A DNA stretch of 64,000 bases from Cystobasidiopsis lactophilus. Its lineage: Eukaryota; Basidiomycota; Agaricostilbomycetes; Agaricostilbales; Chionosphaeraceae. The stretch covers positions 1,612,001-1,676,000 of the forward strand of contig BCIO01000001.1 in NCBI GenBank assembly GCA_001599975.1. Reading direction: 5' to 3'. The first letter of the stretch is position 1. Every line of letters starts with the position of its first letter. The notes beneath the pieces are model-generated. The model made no database searches. It saw only the letters and a program-made list of their open reading frames with translations, and was not told where the DNA came from. This document shows positions 1 through 10,461 of the stretch, piece after piece. A program made the translations under genes and the position numbers.

Positions 1-1110
1 CGTAACCCGGAAGTCGACATTCGCACCCTTAACGTTTCTTTCTGTCCTTCAATACTGACAGGCGACGATTTTGACATCCGCTCGTTCGACGTGGTGTTGG
101 ATTGCTCTGACAATGCTGCAACTCGCTATCTCTTGAATGACGCCTGCGTCGCTTACGGCAAACCACTCGTCAGCGGTGCTGCCATACGCTTTGATGGTCA
201 GCTCTCAATATGGAACTTGCCACCCAAAGCAGCAGCAGTGGAGCGCGGGCCATGCTATCGCTGCGTGTTCCCCGAACAGGCCTCGACGACGCAGGAGAGC
301 CAGAACTGCGAGGACGAGGGCGTTTTTGGTACCGTCACTGGAGTTATAGGGACTTTGATGGCGACCGAAGCTGTCAAGCTCATTGTTGGACTGCACGGTA
401 GGTTCTGAAGCTGGCTTTGCCACCATCAGATTTTGAAACTCAATGATGAAAGGCATTCAGACCTAGAGCCTCGCCTTACTCTCTACAGCATGACCAACAG
501 TGCCCCTTTCCGAACCCTCAAAATCAAAGGGAAGAAAGATGTCTGTTTGGCGTGCCAACCAGAGGGCGCTTCAAACCTGCTCCGGCAGGCGGCTCAGCAA
601 GAGCAGTCAGGCGCCTGGTCAACAGAGACGTGCGGTCTTGGGGAGAGCGTGCCCTTGGGACCAAAGCGAATCAGTGTTCAGGTGAGGTCATTTCACATGC
701 CACTCCCCAGAAATTTCGCGCTCAAGCCAAATTCCGCCAGGATCTCCAATCGGCCCTGGCCGCTGGCGCCAGCGTATTGGATGTGAGATCACGAGCCGAG
801 TACTCAATCTGCTCCTTGCCAGGATCAATCAGTGAGCCTATGTTGCCCTTGCCACACCGTCCAGCATAAATTTATTGGCCCGAAAAATCGTTCCTCCCCA
901 GACTTGCCCCTGCCGGACCTCTTACGGGAGCCTGCGTCACCTGGAATTGGTCCTTTGTTTGGGGCACCCTTCACAGTGATCTGCCGAAGGGGCAACGACT
1001 CAGTTCGTGCCGTGGAAGCGTTTGGGGCGCACGGCATGGAAGCGCGGGACGTCCAAGGCGGTTTGCGCCAATGGGCTCGCGAAGTGGATCCGGACTTTCC
1101 AGTCTACTAA
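1..1110 (+). CDS. UBA4: UBA4/MOCS3-type adenylyltransferase-sulfurtransferase, 3' part
   Basis: The window opens inside this gene. It encodes the second half of an E1-like (ThiF) domain followed by a rhodanese domain. The family activates the ubiquitin-like protein URM1 by adenylation and thiocarboxylation, for tRNA wobble-uridine thiolation and protein urmylation in the cytosol. Visible ThiF features are VLDCSDNAATRYLLND, the first zinc knuckle CYRC, the segment NCEDEGVFGTVTGVIGTL where the E1 cysteine sits, and the second zinc knuckle CLAC near 555-565. The rhodanese part starts near 770 with VLDVRSRAEYSICSLPGSI and carries the active-site loop CRRGNDS (near 980), so the sulfur-accepting cysteine is present. 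It ends DPDFPVY. Several introns split the frame, for example after about 400 and near 830-870. The 5' part lies outside the window. Confidence 0.9.
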
Positions 1111-1227
1111 AGAGCGCGCTCTGGGGTGATTATTCTCGTGTAAGGGGCGTCAGGAATGCACAGGCAGTCTAGACTCTCTACATTAGGGTCCATCAAGGCC
1201 AGTCTACGGTTTCGGGCAGTCTAGACT
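1100..1227. repeat. Four copies of CAGTCTA at a convergent 3' junction
   Basis: CAGTCTA occurs at 1100, 1165, 1200 and 1217. Two of the copies extend to the perfect 10-bp palindrome AGTCTAGACT (1166-1175 and 1218-1227). The first copy lies in the last codons of UBA4. The third overlaps the stop codon of the opposing phosphatase gene and the fourth lies just inside its C-terminal codons. No function is known for it. It could be a small local duplication or chance. Confidence 0.5.
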
Positions 1228-3177
1228 AAGCACTTGCGCCTCGCGACCGGCAATTTCTATCTGCTTAACGGCCAATCCGCGGGAGCTTGAGAATCGGGAG
1301 CCGCCCACGACCAGCGCAGACAAGGCTCGGCCGTACACGCAACCGCTGTCGAGGCCGAATGTGTAGTCTTGAATATTGAGGCCTTCGCCAGCAAAATGTC
1401 CATAGCTGGTGGGCAAAGCTGTCATCAGCAGGGAGGAGGGAGAGAAGGGGGAAAGGTGGCGAACATGACGTTGAGCCTCGAGCACTTCTTCGACTCTGCA
1501 TCCACTTCTCCGCCTTGCGTGTCCTCCTCGCCGTCGTACAGCATGGTCTCTTCGTCGTCACCATTGAACTGCCGCTTCGACGACTTGACCTTGCGCTTCA
1601 TCCTCTTCTTCTTTTCGTCCTCCTCGAAAAAGCCGGTGGCACACTTCTTCACGGCCTTGTTCCAAAGCTGACGCATGCTTGGATTTAGCATAGCACAAGA
1701 AACGTGTTATAATTGTTCACTCACCGTGTGCCAGGTCTTGCCTGCCGAAGCCTTGGAGTCGGGTCGCCCATGCTTGGTCACGCCTCGCACCTCGATGAGC
1801 GTATAGGGGTCACTACGAGCCGACTAATTGTAAGACACTTCTGTCAAGTGTGGGAAGGAAATGCATACCGGTTCTGCTCGACAAGCAAGACAGATTGCTC
1901 CGCATCTGACCGCATCGAGGAGAGGACGTGGCGGGTCGGGGNGAAAAAGAACGGGTTCAAGGAGGTGAGCTGGTCTGGGAGGTTGATGGCCTGGGATTCG
2001 GGGTCTGCGAAGGAGGTAGGGTCGAACGAGGGCTCGTCTGCAGCTTCGGCCGGTCGGGCGTAGCCAGAGGTCGGCGTCGAGGCCGGCAAGAGGCCGGCGT
2101 GCACGATGAACGCATGCAAAGGCTTGACATAGATGGTCAGAGGCAGAGAGCTCAGCCACTGGAACTGGGACGCGGAGAGGCTGCGGCCAATCCGCATGTG
2201 CTGGGTCCGCTTTCGCCAGGCCTTGGGGAAGCTCCACTTGGGCATGAGGTCCACCTCCTCGTCCTCGGAATCCAAAGCAATTTGAACGTCGTCCAAGTCG
2301 GCCCACGCAGCGTAATCGAAAGAAGGGGATGCGTCGCCCGTCATCTTGAGGTGGTTGTCCTCCATCCAGCTCCGCCAGTTGATGGCGTATTGCTGTAGGA
2401 CGAGCGCATTTTAGACACACACAGTATCAAATGAGAGTAAGGAAATCATACGTCGTGGTTGCCACGGACGCTCTTGACTCCTTTGATGCCCTTGATGTAT
2501 TCGACGACATCAAGCGAGGCTTGGATGGACGGGTGCTTGCCAACCAAGTCGCCAGCAAAGACAAGCGTGTCGGTCTCGCTATCAAAGTCGAGTCTGAAGA
2601 GGCGAAAGCAGGCAATAATTAGCGTCTGAAGCACAGGAGCGGAAATTGAGGGACGCGAGGCTTACCTGTTTAGCAACTCCTTCAGCGGCGACAAATGGCC
2701 ATGGACGTCGCCAATAACAATCAAGCGGCCTTTGGATTCGTCCCAGTGCAGCGTGTGGTGCCAGTGGTTGCGAGCGTAGTCCTTCGCCCTGGATTTGGCA
2801 ATGCCGAGCTCCTCGTCTCCCGCCGCCGCTGCTCCCACGTCCAGCTCTGCCATGATGCGCTGCTCCCTGCTCGAGCCCGACACCCAAGAGCCAAGCCAAG
2901 ATTGCCTGGTCGAGTCCTGGGAGCAAGCCAAGTACAAAATCACAAGGAACCAGAGCGCCAGAATCGCCGTCGACGTCGTGCGCCTGAGATGCTTTTTCTC
3001 GGTGGGCGAAGGCAGCGTTTCGTCCAGCCACGTCGTCGGTCGCCGCTTGTGCTTTTTGTAGTCGGTGGCCTGCGCAGTCGCCTCGTAGTTCCGAGGCATC
3101 ATCTGTCGACGAGCGAGTGCAAAAGGCGGTTCCTCGAGTTTGTTGCCTTTGGCGGAGGAACGTGCTCGATGATGCAA
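1204..3177 (-). CDS. Membrane-anchored calcineurin-like phosphoesterase, PPN2-like
   Basis: Metallophosphoesterase with an N-terminal membrane anchor, resembling the fungal vacuolar polyphosphatase PPN2. After a basic cytosolic N-terminus there is one hydrophobic segment (STAILALWFLVILYLACS, near 2970) and then the catalytic domain. Metal-binding blocks appear in the expected order: GDVHGH (near 2695), GDLVGKHP, GNHDV (near 2450), VHAGLLP and a late GH...FGLDSGCVYG (near 1340). A Lys/Glu-rich insert near 1490-1640 precedes the last block. The gene has about five exons. Start at 3177 is the longest frame; an in-frame ATG at 3102 is also plausible. The assembly has an undetermined base at 1942 inside a coding exon. 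Substrate is inferred from family resemblance only; another protein-phosphatase-like role is possible. Confidence 0.75.
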
Positions 3178-3245
3178 CGCCGATCCCCCTCAAAATCCAT
3201 TGACTTTGCAGCTCAGACTATCATTCAGATGCTGGCTTGTCATTG

Positions 3246-4819
3246 CTAGCAGTCCCCGGAGCTGTAGGCTGTTGGAAGTCGCCCCAGAAGCCAAACGCCG
3301 GCGCGTTCACATCCTTCCCCTCCGCACAAATCTGCCCTCTCCACAACCCCAGCAGCGTCGTATAGAAGGCAAGACAGAGGCCCGGTATCCACAAGAAGAA
3401 CATCACGGTGCCTGGAGTTGACCGTCGCTTGTGAGTCTGAGCGTTCTACCTCAAACCGTGCGAACACTGACCTAGCACCTTCAAGAAGTGACTGTTGAAT
3501 ATCTTGGAGTACTCTAGAGTAGTAGCGACAAATCCAGCGATCGGGAACGTCTGGGGTCAGCAAGTCAGTGACTGGCAGACGAGTGGACAGGTGGCAAATC
3601 TCACTAGCGCCCAATAAGCTGGAGTCAGAGCCAGACGTCGCGCTCGAAAATGCGCATAAAAGAATGCCCCGTCTATCATACGGTGATTAGCGCGTTTGGG
3701 TCGAGCGTTCTGCGACTCACAACACAGCAGCAGCCACCAAGCGCCATAGCCGTACAGCAGCAGTGACAGCACCACCGAGCAAGTCGTGTCTTGCAAAATT
3801 GCATCGGAGCCAAAAGCGGCCTTTGCTGCTTGGCCGAGGCCTAAGACGCCAAAGCTGCCCCAGCCGATGGGCGCCACCAAGATGAACATGAGTGGAGCTT
3901 GACTTGGGTTCAGGTCGCCCAGCCCGTGCACAACGAGTTTTTGGAGGAACAAAACATGATAGAGGAGGGCTGGCACGAGGCCAAAGCCGATGCTGATGTT
4001 GCCCGTGACCACTAGGTACCGAGCTGTGGTCGTCGAGACATGCTGAGAGATGGCATAGGCCAAGGTGCCGCCGTAGACCTTTACTGCACATCAAATGGTG
4101 ACCTATCAGACGGGCAAAGAAGTGACCTACAATGGCCATGCTGGGCATTATTGAAGGGAACGCAAGGTGGTTGAGCGGGCGGCCGCCAAATGCGACCATT
4201 TGAAGCAAAGGGATAAGCGCAGCGCCGATCACAGATGCAGCGATAAATATGAAGTAGAAGACGATGGCGGTTCTATGCCAAGCATGAGGGTTTTGCGCTG
4301 CTATATCCAAAGGTGGGGCCTTTACATCGGAAACCATGGGCCAGTGTGAGAAGCACCATCTTTCAAGAGTCGATGAGGAACTATTTATGCTACAGGGCTA
4401 GAAGATGCTCACAATGTACACCGGTGGAGCACAGCACAGCCAAAGCGAGAAAGGCGCAGGGCACAAAACTAAGCGAGAAGTCAATCAAGCCTGGCTCCGG
4501 GCCAATCACAATCTTACTTGCTCTCATTGGGATGCATCAGGCAGTTGAGCATGGCTTGCGGATATGCATAAAATCGCAACAGAAGCGCAGCGGTGACGAG
4601 CAGGAAGAGGCAGAGCGCCAGAACGAAGACGATTTGGCCCAGGACGATCAAGAAATGTGCGTCATAGCAGGTGTGCAGCTGCCACAACAAAGCTGAGCAG
4701 CCTCCAGTCCCCATGATCACGGTCATCAAATTCAGGCAGGCGCTGCGAATCCGGGAAGACCGGTTTCGCCAGCAAGTCGCCGGCAAATCTGCGTCCAAGC
4801 CATTGTAATGCGCCGCCAT
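3246..4819 (-). CDS. TDT-family anion transporter (malate/sulfite efflux type)
   Basis: Multi-pass membrane protein of the tellurite-resistance/dicarboxylate transporter family (TehA, Mae1, Ssu1, SLAC1). The first exon shows the family hallmark: VIMGTGGCSALLWQL, then LGQIVFVLALCLFLL and RFYAYPQAMLNCLMHP. Later exons give further hydrophobic helices: TAIVFYFIFIAASVIGAALI, SIGFGLVPALLYHVLFLQ, APIGWGSFGVLGLG, TVMFFLWIPGLCLAFYTTLL. Around eight to ten TM segments are visible, as usual for the family. At least six introns interrupt it. The short exon after the first intron (near 4420-4470) is divergent and its ends are uncertain. Whether the substrate is malate, sulfite or another anion cannot be told. 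It shares a 304-bp divergent upstream region with the gene starting at 5124. Confidence 0.75.
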
Positions 4820-5123
4820 TTGTGTTGCTTAGGAGGCCCAGGTGGTGTCCATCTACCATTTGGGCAAAGTTTGGGTGAACCCGTGCATTGGCCGATCCAG
4901 CGCAAGAAGCGCGAAAATCCAGGTCTTTCAGCAGCAGCGAATGGTCGGGTCCGCTCTCACACTTTCTCCCTCAGTTATCAGCTTGGGAGTCTCCTTGGAG
5001 CGCGCCACAGTGAGCCTTTGACCCTTTGCGAGGCACGCAATTGCTCAGATTGCATTCTGTTTACCTTGTTGTTCTCGCAGCTTTTTGGCCTCTTGCTCTC
5101 TATCAACGCGCCTGTGACCGTCA
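4820..5123. promoter_or_regulatory. Divergent intergenic region
   Basis: About 300 bp between two gene starts that face away from each other. It must hold both promoters. No clear TATA box or recognisable operator was seen. Confidence 0.4.
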
Positions 5124-6093
5124 ATGAGCTCAGACGTTGGCTCTTCACCCCAGAAGGAGGATGACGCCTTCAAGGTCTTCCTTGATTCCGCGTAAGTGCT
5201 CCGAGGAACTGGACGCGAAGACCCTTTCTCACGCCCACGCAGCAAAGGGAAGCGTCGGGCAGAGCGTCGCAGCGCGCCTTTCGTCCAAAAGCTACTGGGA
5301 AAGAGCAGCTCGTCTGGCACCAAGGCGGCGTCTAGCGAGTCATCGCCTTCGAAAGCTGGCTCATCAGAAAACGAGTCGTCCTCGCCTCCTCCCAACGCGG
5401 ACACCTCTTCTGCCTATGTCCCCAGTGCAGAGAAGGCCAGAAATTCCAAACCGATAGCGGTGATCGCGAAAGAAATCGAAGACGAGTCAGAGGCCCCAGT
5501 CGAAGAGGAGGAGGAAGTCGAAGAGGAGGAAGTCGAGGAAGAGGAAGTCGAAGAGGAGGTAGTCGAAGAGGAGGAAGAGGAGAACTGCCTTTGCGATATC
5601 TGTCAAGCCGAAGTCGCGCATGATAAGCAAAGCGACGAAGAGGCCGAGGCGAACGAATCTGACAGCGGCTCTGTGAGTGCATTGGGTTTGCTGGGTCCCG
5701 CTTCAACCTGACACGCTTCTCTCCCCTTAGGAAAAGCGCCCTTCTGAAGCATTTCAGCGAAGGCCCTCTTCCACCACGTCGGTCGAAGTCGAGACTACCG
5801 TCAACTCTCGCATTCGCAAAGAGCCCCCCAGCCAGCCGCCCCCTTTGGACTTCTCGAAACCGCTCTTTCACTTTGCCGACGACTCGACCTATCACAGTCG
5901 CAGAAGGGAATATCTTTTGCTCTGGATTCGATACTACGAAGAGCTTCTCCGAGCCGCCACCAAAGACTCCGCAATCAGTTGCCTCCAATCAGAAATCAGA
6001 CGCAAGCGGGAGAGCCTGCTGGAGCTTGATTTCCAGGAGGAAAACAAAAGAGTTCAAGATGCTCAACTTGCCAAACGAATGCGCCTGGGATAG
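5124..6093 (+). CDS. Acidic, disordered protein of unknown function
   Basis: Three exons joined by clear introns: one near 5194-5242 after the first 23 codons, another near 5673-5731. The protein starts MSSDVGSSPQKEDDAFKVF. A basic Ser-rich stretch follows, then a long Glu run interrupted by Val (5499-5580), then one CxxC pair (CLCDICQAEV). The C-terminal part is helical and ends with basic, coiled-coil-like sequence (SRRREYLLLWIRYYEELL, then KRVQDAQLAKRMRLG). The last third looks folded and may be the conserved part. No family was recognised. The composition suggests a nuclear, chromatin- or RNA-associated protein, but this is inference. Confidence 0.65.
5499..5580 (+). repeat. In-frame minisatellite encoding (V)EEE(E/D) units
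   Basis: Imperfect tandem repeats of about 15 bp built on gtcgaagaggaggaa, with roughly five units. They code for Val-Glu-Glu-Glu-Glu steps inside the acidic protein at 5124-6093. Unit sequences differ slightly (gaggag/gaagag), so the array is not freshly duplicated. Confidence 0.75.
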
Positions 6094-6211
6094 CTCTAGA
6101 GCAAAAAGGAGGAAGACATGCTAGAAGTGCACAACAATTTGGATGGAATCTAAAACCTTGCGTAATGCGTGGGGGGTATCCAACGAAACAATAAACCTAG
6201 TGAATGCTTCT

Positions 6212-7950
6212 CTAGGGATCCACCTCTAGCTCGGGCGAGCAGCTGCTGCCAACCCACTGCCACGCCTGAAACTTGTGATTGAGGCCCTTGTCCTCGTGCA
6301 CTGAGTAGACGCTGCCCAGTCCTCCAGCTGAGGGCGACGAACGAATATAATACACATGCGCGACTCTTGAATGCAGCAATGCCATCGAGCACATCAGGCA
6401 CGGCTCGTGGGTGGTGAAAAGGCTGAGGCCGGAAAGCAGGTAGGGCGGCGGTTGGCCGTCCACATTGCGTGCGTTGCTTAAGTCGAGGGCCGCCACGGCG
6501 TGGATGAGGTTGGCGATGGAGTGGCAGAGAAAGTTGCCGGTCGTGCGCCGCGAGTCCATCACCTCTGCCAGCGGCGGCCCGAGCTCGCTGGACGCCACCA
6601 AACTGGCTATCGGCAAGTCGCCTCGCCGCTCTGCCTCGGCTCCGAGCCGCTCGACGCGCGCCACCATGGTTTTCACCCACTCCAGCTGAGAGCGCGACCA
6701 GCCTTTAGGCATGACCTCGGCCGACGAGCCCACCCGCTCCGGCACGTAGGTTACCGGCCAGATGGCGTTGAAGGTCTTGATCTGCTCCTTGGACGCGGCC
6801 GCCCGATTCGGCACTTTGGTCTGGTAAGGGGTGCCAACCGCTGCCGGATGCGCTGCTATCGAATCGAGGCGCTCTGAAGGGCAGTTTAAGTTGGCTTGAA
6901 TTAAGATGGTCATCCGGGTGTGGTCTATTCGCCGGATACGCTTAAGATGCGCTGAATCGGGGCCGGGCCAAGAGGTGGTGTCGACACTCTGCTTGAGGAA
7001 GCTGTGTGGGTTTTGGTCAGCTGCGGCTCGACGATTGAAGAATGTGGGAAACGAACTCAAACATGCTGGTAGACTCTTTCGCGACGACGTCGACAACCCA
7101 GGCGTCGATGAGCTCTAGCGGCAGGTCGACCAAGGCGACCTCGTTGGTGATTCTCCGGCAAGGTAGATCGGCGAACGGTATTAGATCGTCTAGAGCAGGT
7201 TGCCCAGGCGATGGAGAGTCTAGTCGGGAGTTCAGCCCGTCCGCCAGGCCGGCGAGCGACGAGAGGGCGTCCCAGCCATCGAGAGTCTCCTCCTCGCTCT
7301 CCGTCTCCTCTCCGTATCGAGCGTGCGGCCCGTAGAAAATACACAGCTCCTCGTTGGCTGCCACGTCCTTTGCGAGCGAGTAGTGGATGACCTTGGCGTG
7401 GCGGTCGATGGCAAAGTTGACGTTTGGGAACTTTGAGTGGTTGAACATGGAGCCTGGGTGGTCTTCCAAGTGAGTCATCTCTGGGATTCCTATCAAGCAA
7501 GCCATAACGAAAAAGGGGCCCACCTAGGCCTAAAGCCACGCCCATCTGTCCCAGCCGCCAGGAGAAGACGTAGTCCTTGAGCACCGTCTCTCCGACGCCT
7601 CCCCTCCTGGCGTACTCCTCCTTGGACAAGACGATGACCGGTGAGATCTCGAGCAAAGTGCCTTTGGCCATGGCCTTGGACGTGTACACGCCCCGCCCTT
7701 TGCCGTCTTGCTGATCCAGGATTTTCAGCGAATGCACATTCAGGTGCTCCGTCTCCAGCGGGTACACCGGCCGCCCATCTTGGCCGGTCTCTAGCGGTGT
7801 CGTAGCCCCTGAGCGGGTGGTCTTGTACGGCAGGGCGGGCAAGGTGTCGAGGACGCCCTGGACTAGGCTGTCCTTGGCCTCTTTGGAGACAAACTCGACG
7901 CAGGCCGCCGTCTCTTGCTTCATGTCGCCTCTAAGCGTGGGCGGCCGCAA
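6212..7950 (-). CDS. TAD3: SET-domain protein fused to tRNA adenosine deaminase subunit TAD3
   Basis: Three exons appear to encode one chain. Exon 1 (7950-7524) and most of exon 2 encode a SET-like domain: GKGRGVYTSKAMAKGTLLEI, then HPGSMFNHSKFPNVNF and ANEELCIFYG. Exon 2 continues into VDLPLELIDAWVVDVVAKES, which resembles the N-terminal domain of Tad3. A clean intron (7060 down to about 6999, AT|gtttga...cacag|C) gives KESTSIFLKQSV and leads straight into AHLKRIRR and the deaminase domain. The deaminase has HAV, with Val at the catalytic Glu position as is normal for the non-catalytic ADAT3/Tad3 subunit, and PCLMC as the other zinc ligands. Tad2/Tad3 converts A34 to inosine in tRNA. The first intron is only 34 nt (7490-7523). 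Alternative: TAD3 starts separately at the ATG at 7096, but that would lose its N-terminal domain. TAD3 identity is firm; the fusion is a strong inference. Confidence 0.8.
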
Positions 7951-8152
7951 ACTCTAAGTCGTCCTTGCTTTCCAACCCAGTCACGAATTGTCACAGCATG
8001 CAGGGTGTGTCGGCGGGCTCGAGTCAACAAATTTTTGGGAGGATCGACTGGATGCACGCGAGCCCCATACATTTGTGGTATGCTGGAATGAGCAGGCTAC
8101 AACGCCCTTTATAGATGTGCTTACGATTATTGTACATGCATTATCGGCCCTT
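7951..8152. other. Short intergenic region, promoter of the SET-TAD3 gene
   Basis: About 200 bp between the SET-TAD3 start and the stop of the upstream minus-strand transporter. It should hold the promoter of the former and the terminator of the latter. No distinct motif was seen. Confidence 0.3.
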
Positions 8153-10227
8153 TCACTCCCATGAGACCCTGTTGGCGCCTGGAGACCCTGGAGCTGGGGC
8201 GGCGGTGAATTGCTTTGAGAAGAACTCGTACGCATCATTGCCTGGTTTCACAGATTTAAACACTCGAGCAAAGCAGAAGAGGGAGAGGACAGCGACTCAC
8301 TTGCGTTGAACATCCAAATGGCGGACAGAACCAGGCCGCCACCGATGACCGCAGCCGGCGTGATGTGGAAGTCGAAGAGGAAGACGGATGCGACGAATGA
8401 GATGAGGATGGAGATGGAGGTCGAGAAGTTCTTGGCAATGTTGTCGGCGTACTGTCGGAACGCGCAAAAGTCAGACAGAGACCAGCGCGGCCGCTGCAAG
8501 CCCATTCACCTTGATCACTAGCGCTGCCAGCAGGCCGCCCATAGTCTGTAAGACCACCACGAACCAGGCCATGGGTCCAAATCCAGCCAAAAAGTGCAGC
8601 GGCAGCTCTGCTACCGGCTTCAAGCTTTGGAAGAACGGCAAGGGCTCCACCATCGGGTCCGCTGCCCACCACGCGGCTCCGATCGACTTGAACGCCGTTT
8701 GATTGGCCTCTAAGTAGAACATGAGGAGGCCCATGAGCAGGGCGAAGGAGCTGAGTTGCACATTGCGAACCCAGAGGCCGACGGGCGGCGGTGGGTTTAG
8801 ACTGAGCGGCGGTTCTGAAGTGCTGGCAATGTTGGATGGGACGGGCAAAAGCGGCTGGGAAGAAGTCGATGACATATAAGACGGATCTCTAGACATTTCG
8901 TTGGCGCTGTTGGGCGTCGAGAACGACAGCGGCGTCGGTGGCGTATGGCGAGGGAGGAGGTCCGTGTGCTGGCTCTCCGGGTGTGGCCGATCCGGCACTT
9001 TGAGCACCCTTTCAAAGTAGGTGCTGGCAAAGCCAGAAGACAGCGACATCAGGAGCACTGCCAGCAAGCCAATGATCGAGTTCATCTCTGGCAGCTGAGG
9101 GAGCGCGTCCGAGTCTTTGGCGATCGATGGCCGAACCAACAGCGGTGTTGTGTCTTCTTGCGGTAGAGACAATTCGGACATTTGGGCGGAGGAAGAGGTG
9201 GCTTGTGTTTGGAGCTGAATGACGGCGACTCCGCCGGCCAGCAGGACGAGCGACAGCCATTGCATGTGGTTGAGATTGCGTTTGAGTAGTAGAACGGAAC
9301 ATAATGCGGTGGTTAAAATCTGCACTGCCGTCATGAGAACGCGAAGCCTGAAAGTAACAGAGGGAGGCACAAAGCACGCACTTTGAGTTGGACAGTGATT
9401 TGAAATGTGGGCACAGATAGGTTCGCGAGGGCGACCAATTGTAAGATGCTTTGTAGTGTGAACAGAATAGCTGGAATCGCCAGTTTCCAGGCCGCCGGGC
9501 CGAAAACTTGATACAGAGTGGTGTCGATGAGGTCGGCCCACGTCCAAGTGAGGTCGTCTAGCCCAGGCGACGATTGGTCCGGGTCGTCCTCCGAATCAAC
9601 AACTTGGGAGATGATGATGGCCTCTTTGGTCCGATTAGGCGTCGACTCGACCGAGAAGGGGTACTTCTCGGGCGACTGCCACGGCGTGAACTCGACGGAG
9701 CTCGATTTGCCGTGCGTGGGCGTCTTTAGGGGGTCGTCGTCTATAGGCGGCGCCTTGCTGGGCGTGCCCATTGAGATCCTCCGCTTGGCCCTGTGGAACG
9801 CTGGGCTCTCGGTGTCGTCCGAAGGCGCGGAAGCCGGCGGTGGGACCGGCAGGTCGGCCAAGTCGATCCCCAACCCTAGCTTGTCGCCCGCTGGCCGCAG
9901 TGGCACCTCACCCGAATCGTGCACCTCCTTCAACGCCAGTGCACAGCTCACAATGAGCTTGCCCAGTTCGCTCAACCTGCGCCCTCGTCGACTTTAATGC
10001 GCTGTATTTTTGTGCAAGCAGAGGCCAATGCACGTACGCAACAGCGCTGCTGGCCTTGTAGTTCTCTGTCGATGCATCATGACGCGCCCTGGAGCTGTGC
10101 AACACAATCGTCAAGACCCTATGGGGAACGCCGGGCGTCAGAGGAGGGCGTGTTTTGTTCCGAGCCAAAAGACTCGCGAATAGTGCACGGTGAGCGCCAT
10201 GAGGGACGCCGCTCGTCTCGAGGGCAT
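8153..10227 (-). CDS. Nucleotide-sugar transporter (SLC35A-like, UDP-GlcNAc/UDP-Gal type)
   Basis: Golgi/ER nucleotide-sugar antiporter. The membrane core includes AAWKLAIPAILFTLQSILQL, LANLSVPTFQITVQLK, RVLMTAVQILTTALCSVLLL, WLSLVLLAGGVAVIQLQT, LLAVLLMSLSSGFASTYFER and the late block FSTSISILISFVASVFLFDF. These are signature segments of the UDP-sugar transporter family. A long Ser/Pro/Asp-rich loop (about 9520-9930) after the second helix is unusual in length. A second low-complexity loop lies near 8780-8960. The last intron (about 8250-8303) joins to a short tail ending VSWE at 8153. The exon around 10037-10130 splices cleanly to give SSAVALSELGKL. The 5' end is not solved: HYSR near 10180 looks like the family TM1 motif, but the splice joining it to the next exon does not fit a canonical donor/acceptor in phase. 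Confidence 0.75.
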
Positions 10228-10461
10228 GGCTGGTTTGGTACTGATGCTACTGTGGCGCCAGCATTGGGAGCTTTACAAAAGGATTGTGGGCCGTTTGTGG
10301 GCAGACAATGAAGGTCGCGAACTTGGCGCGTCAAAGCTTCCGCAGCAGCAAGCGGTTCTCGTCAGCAATGATTTCAAGCCAAACGAGGTGGGAATGAATC
10401 GCTGAAGTGTACAGAAGAACGAAAAGGGAGCTAGAGGACCCCGCCACTCAGTCTGGGACCA

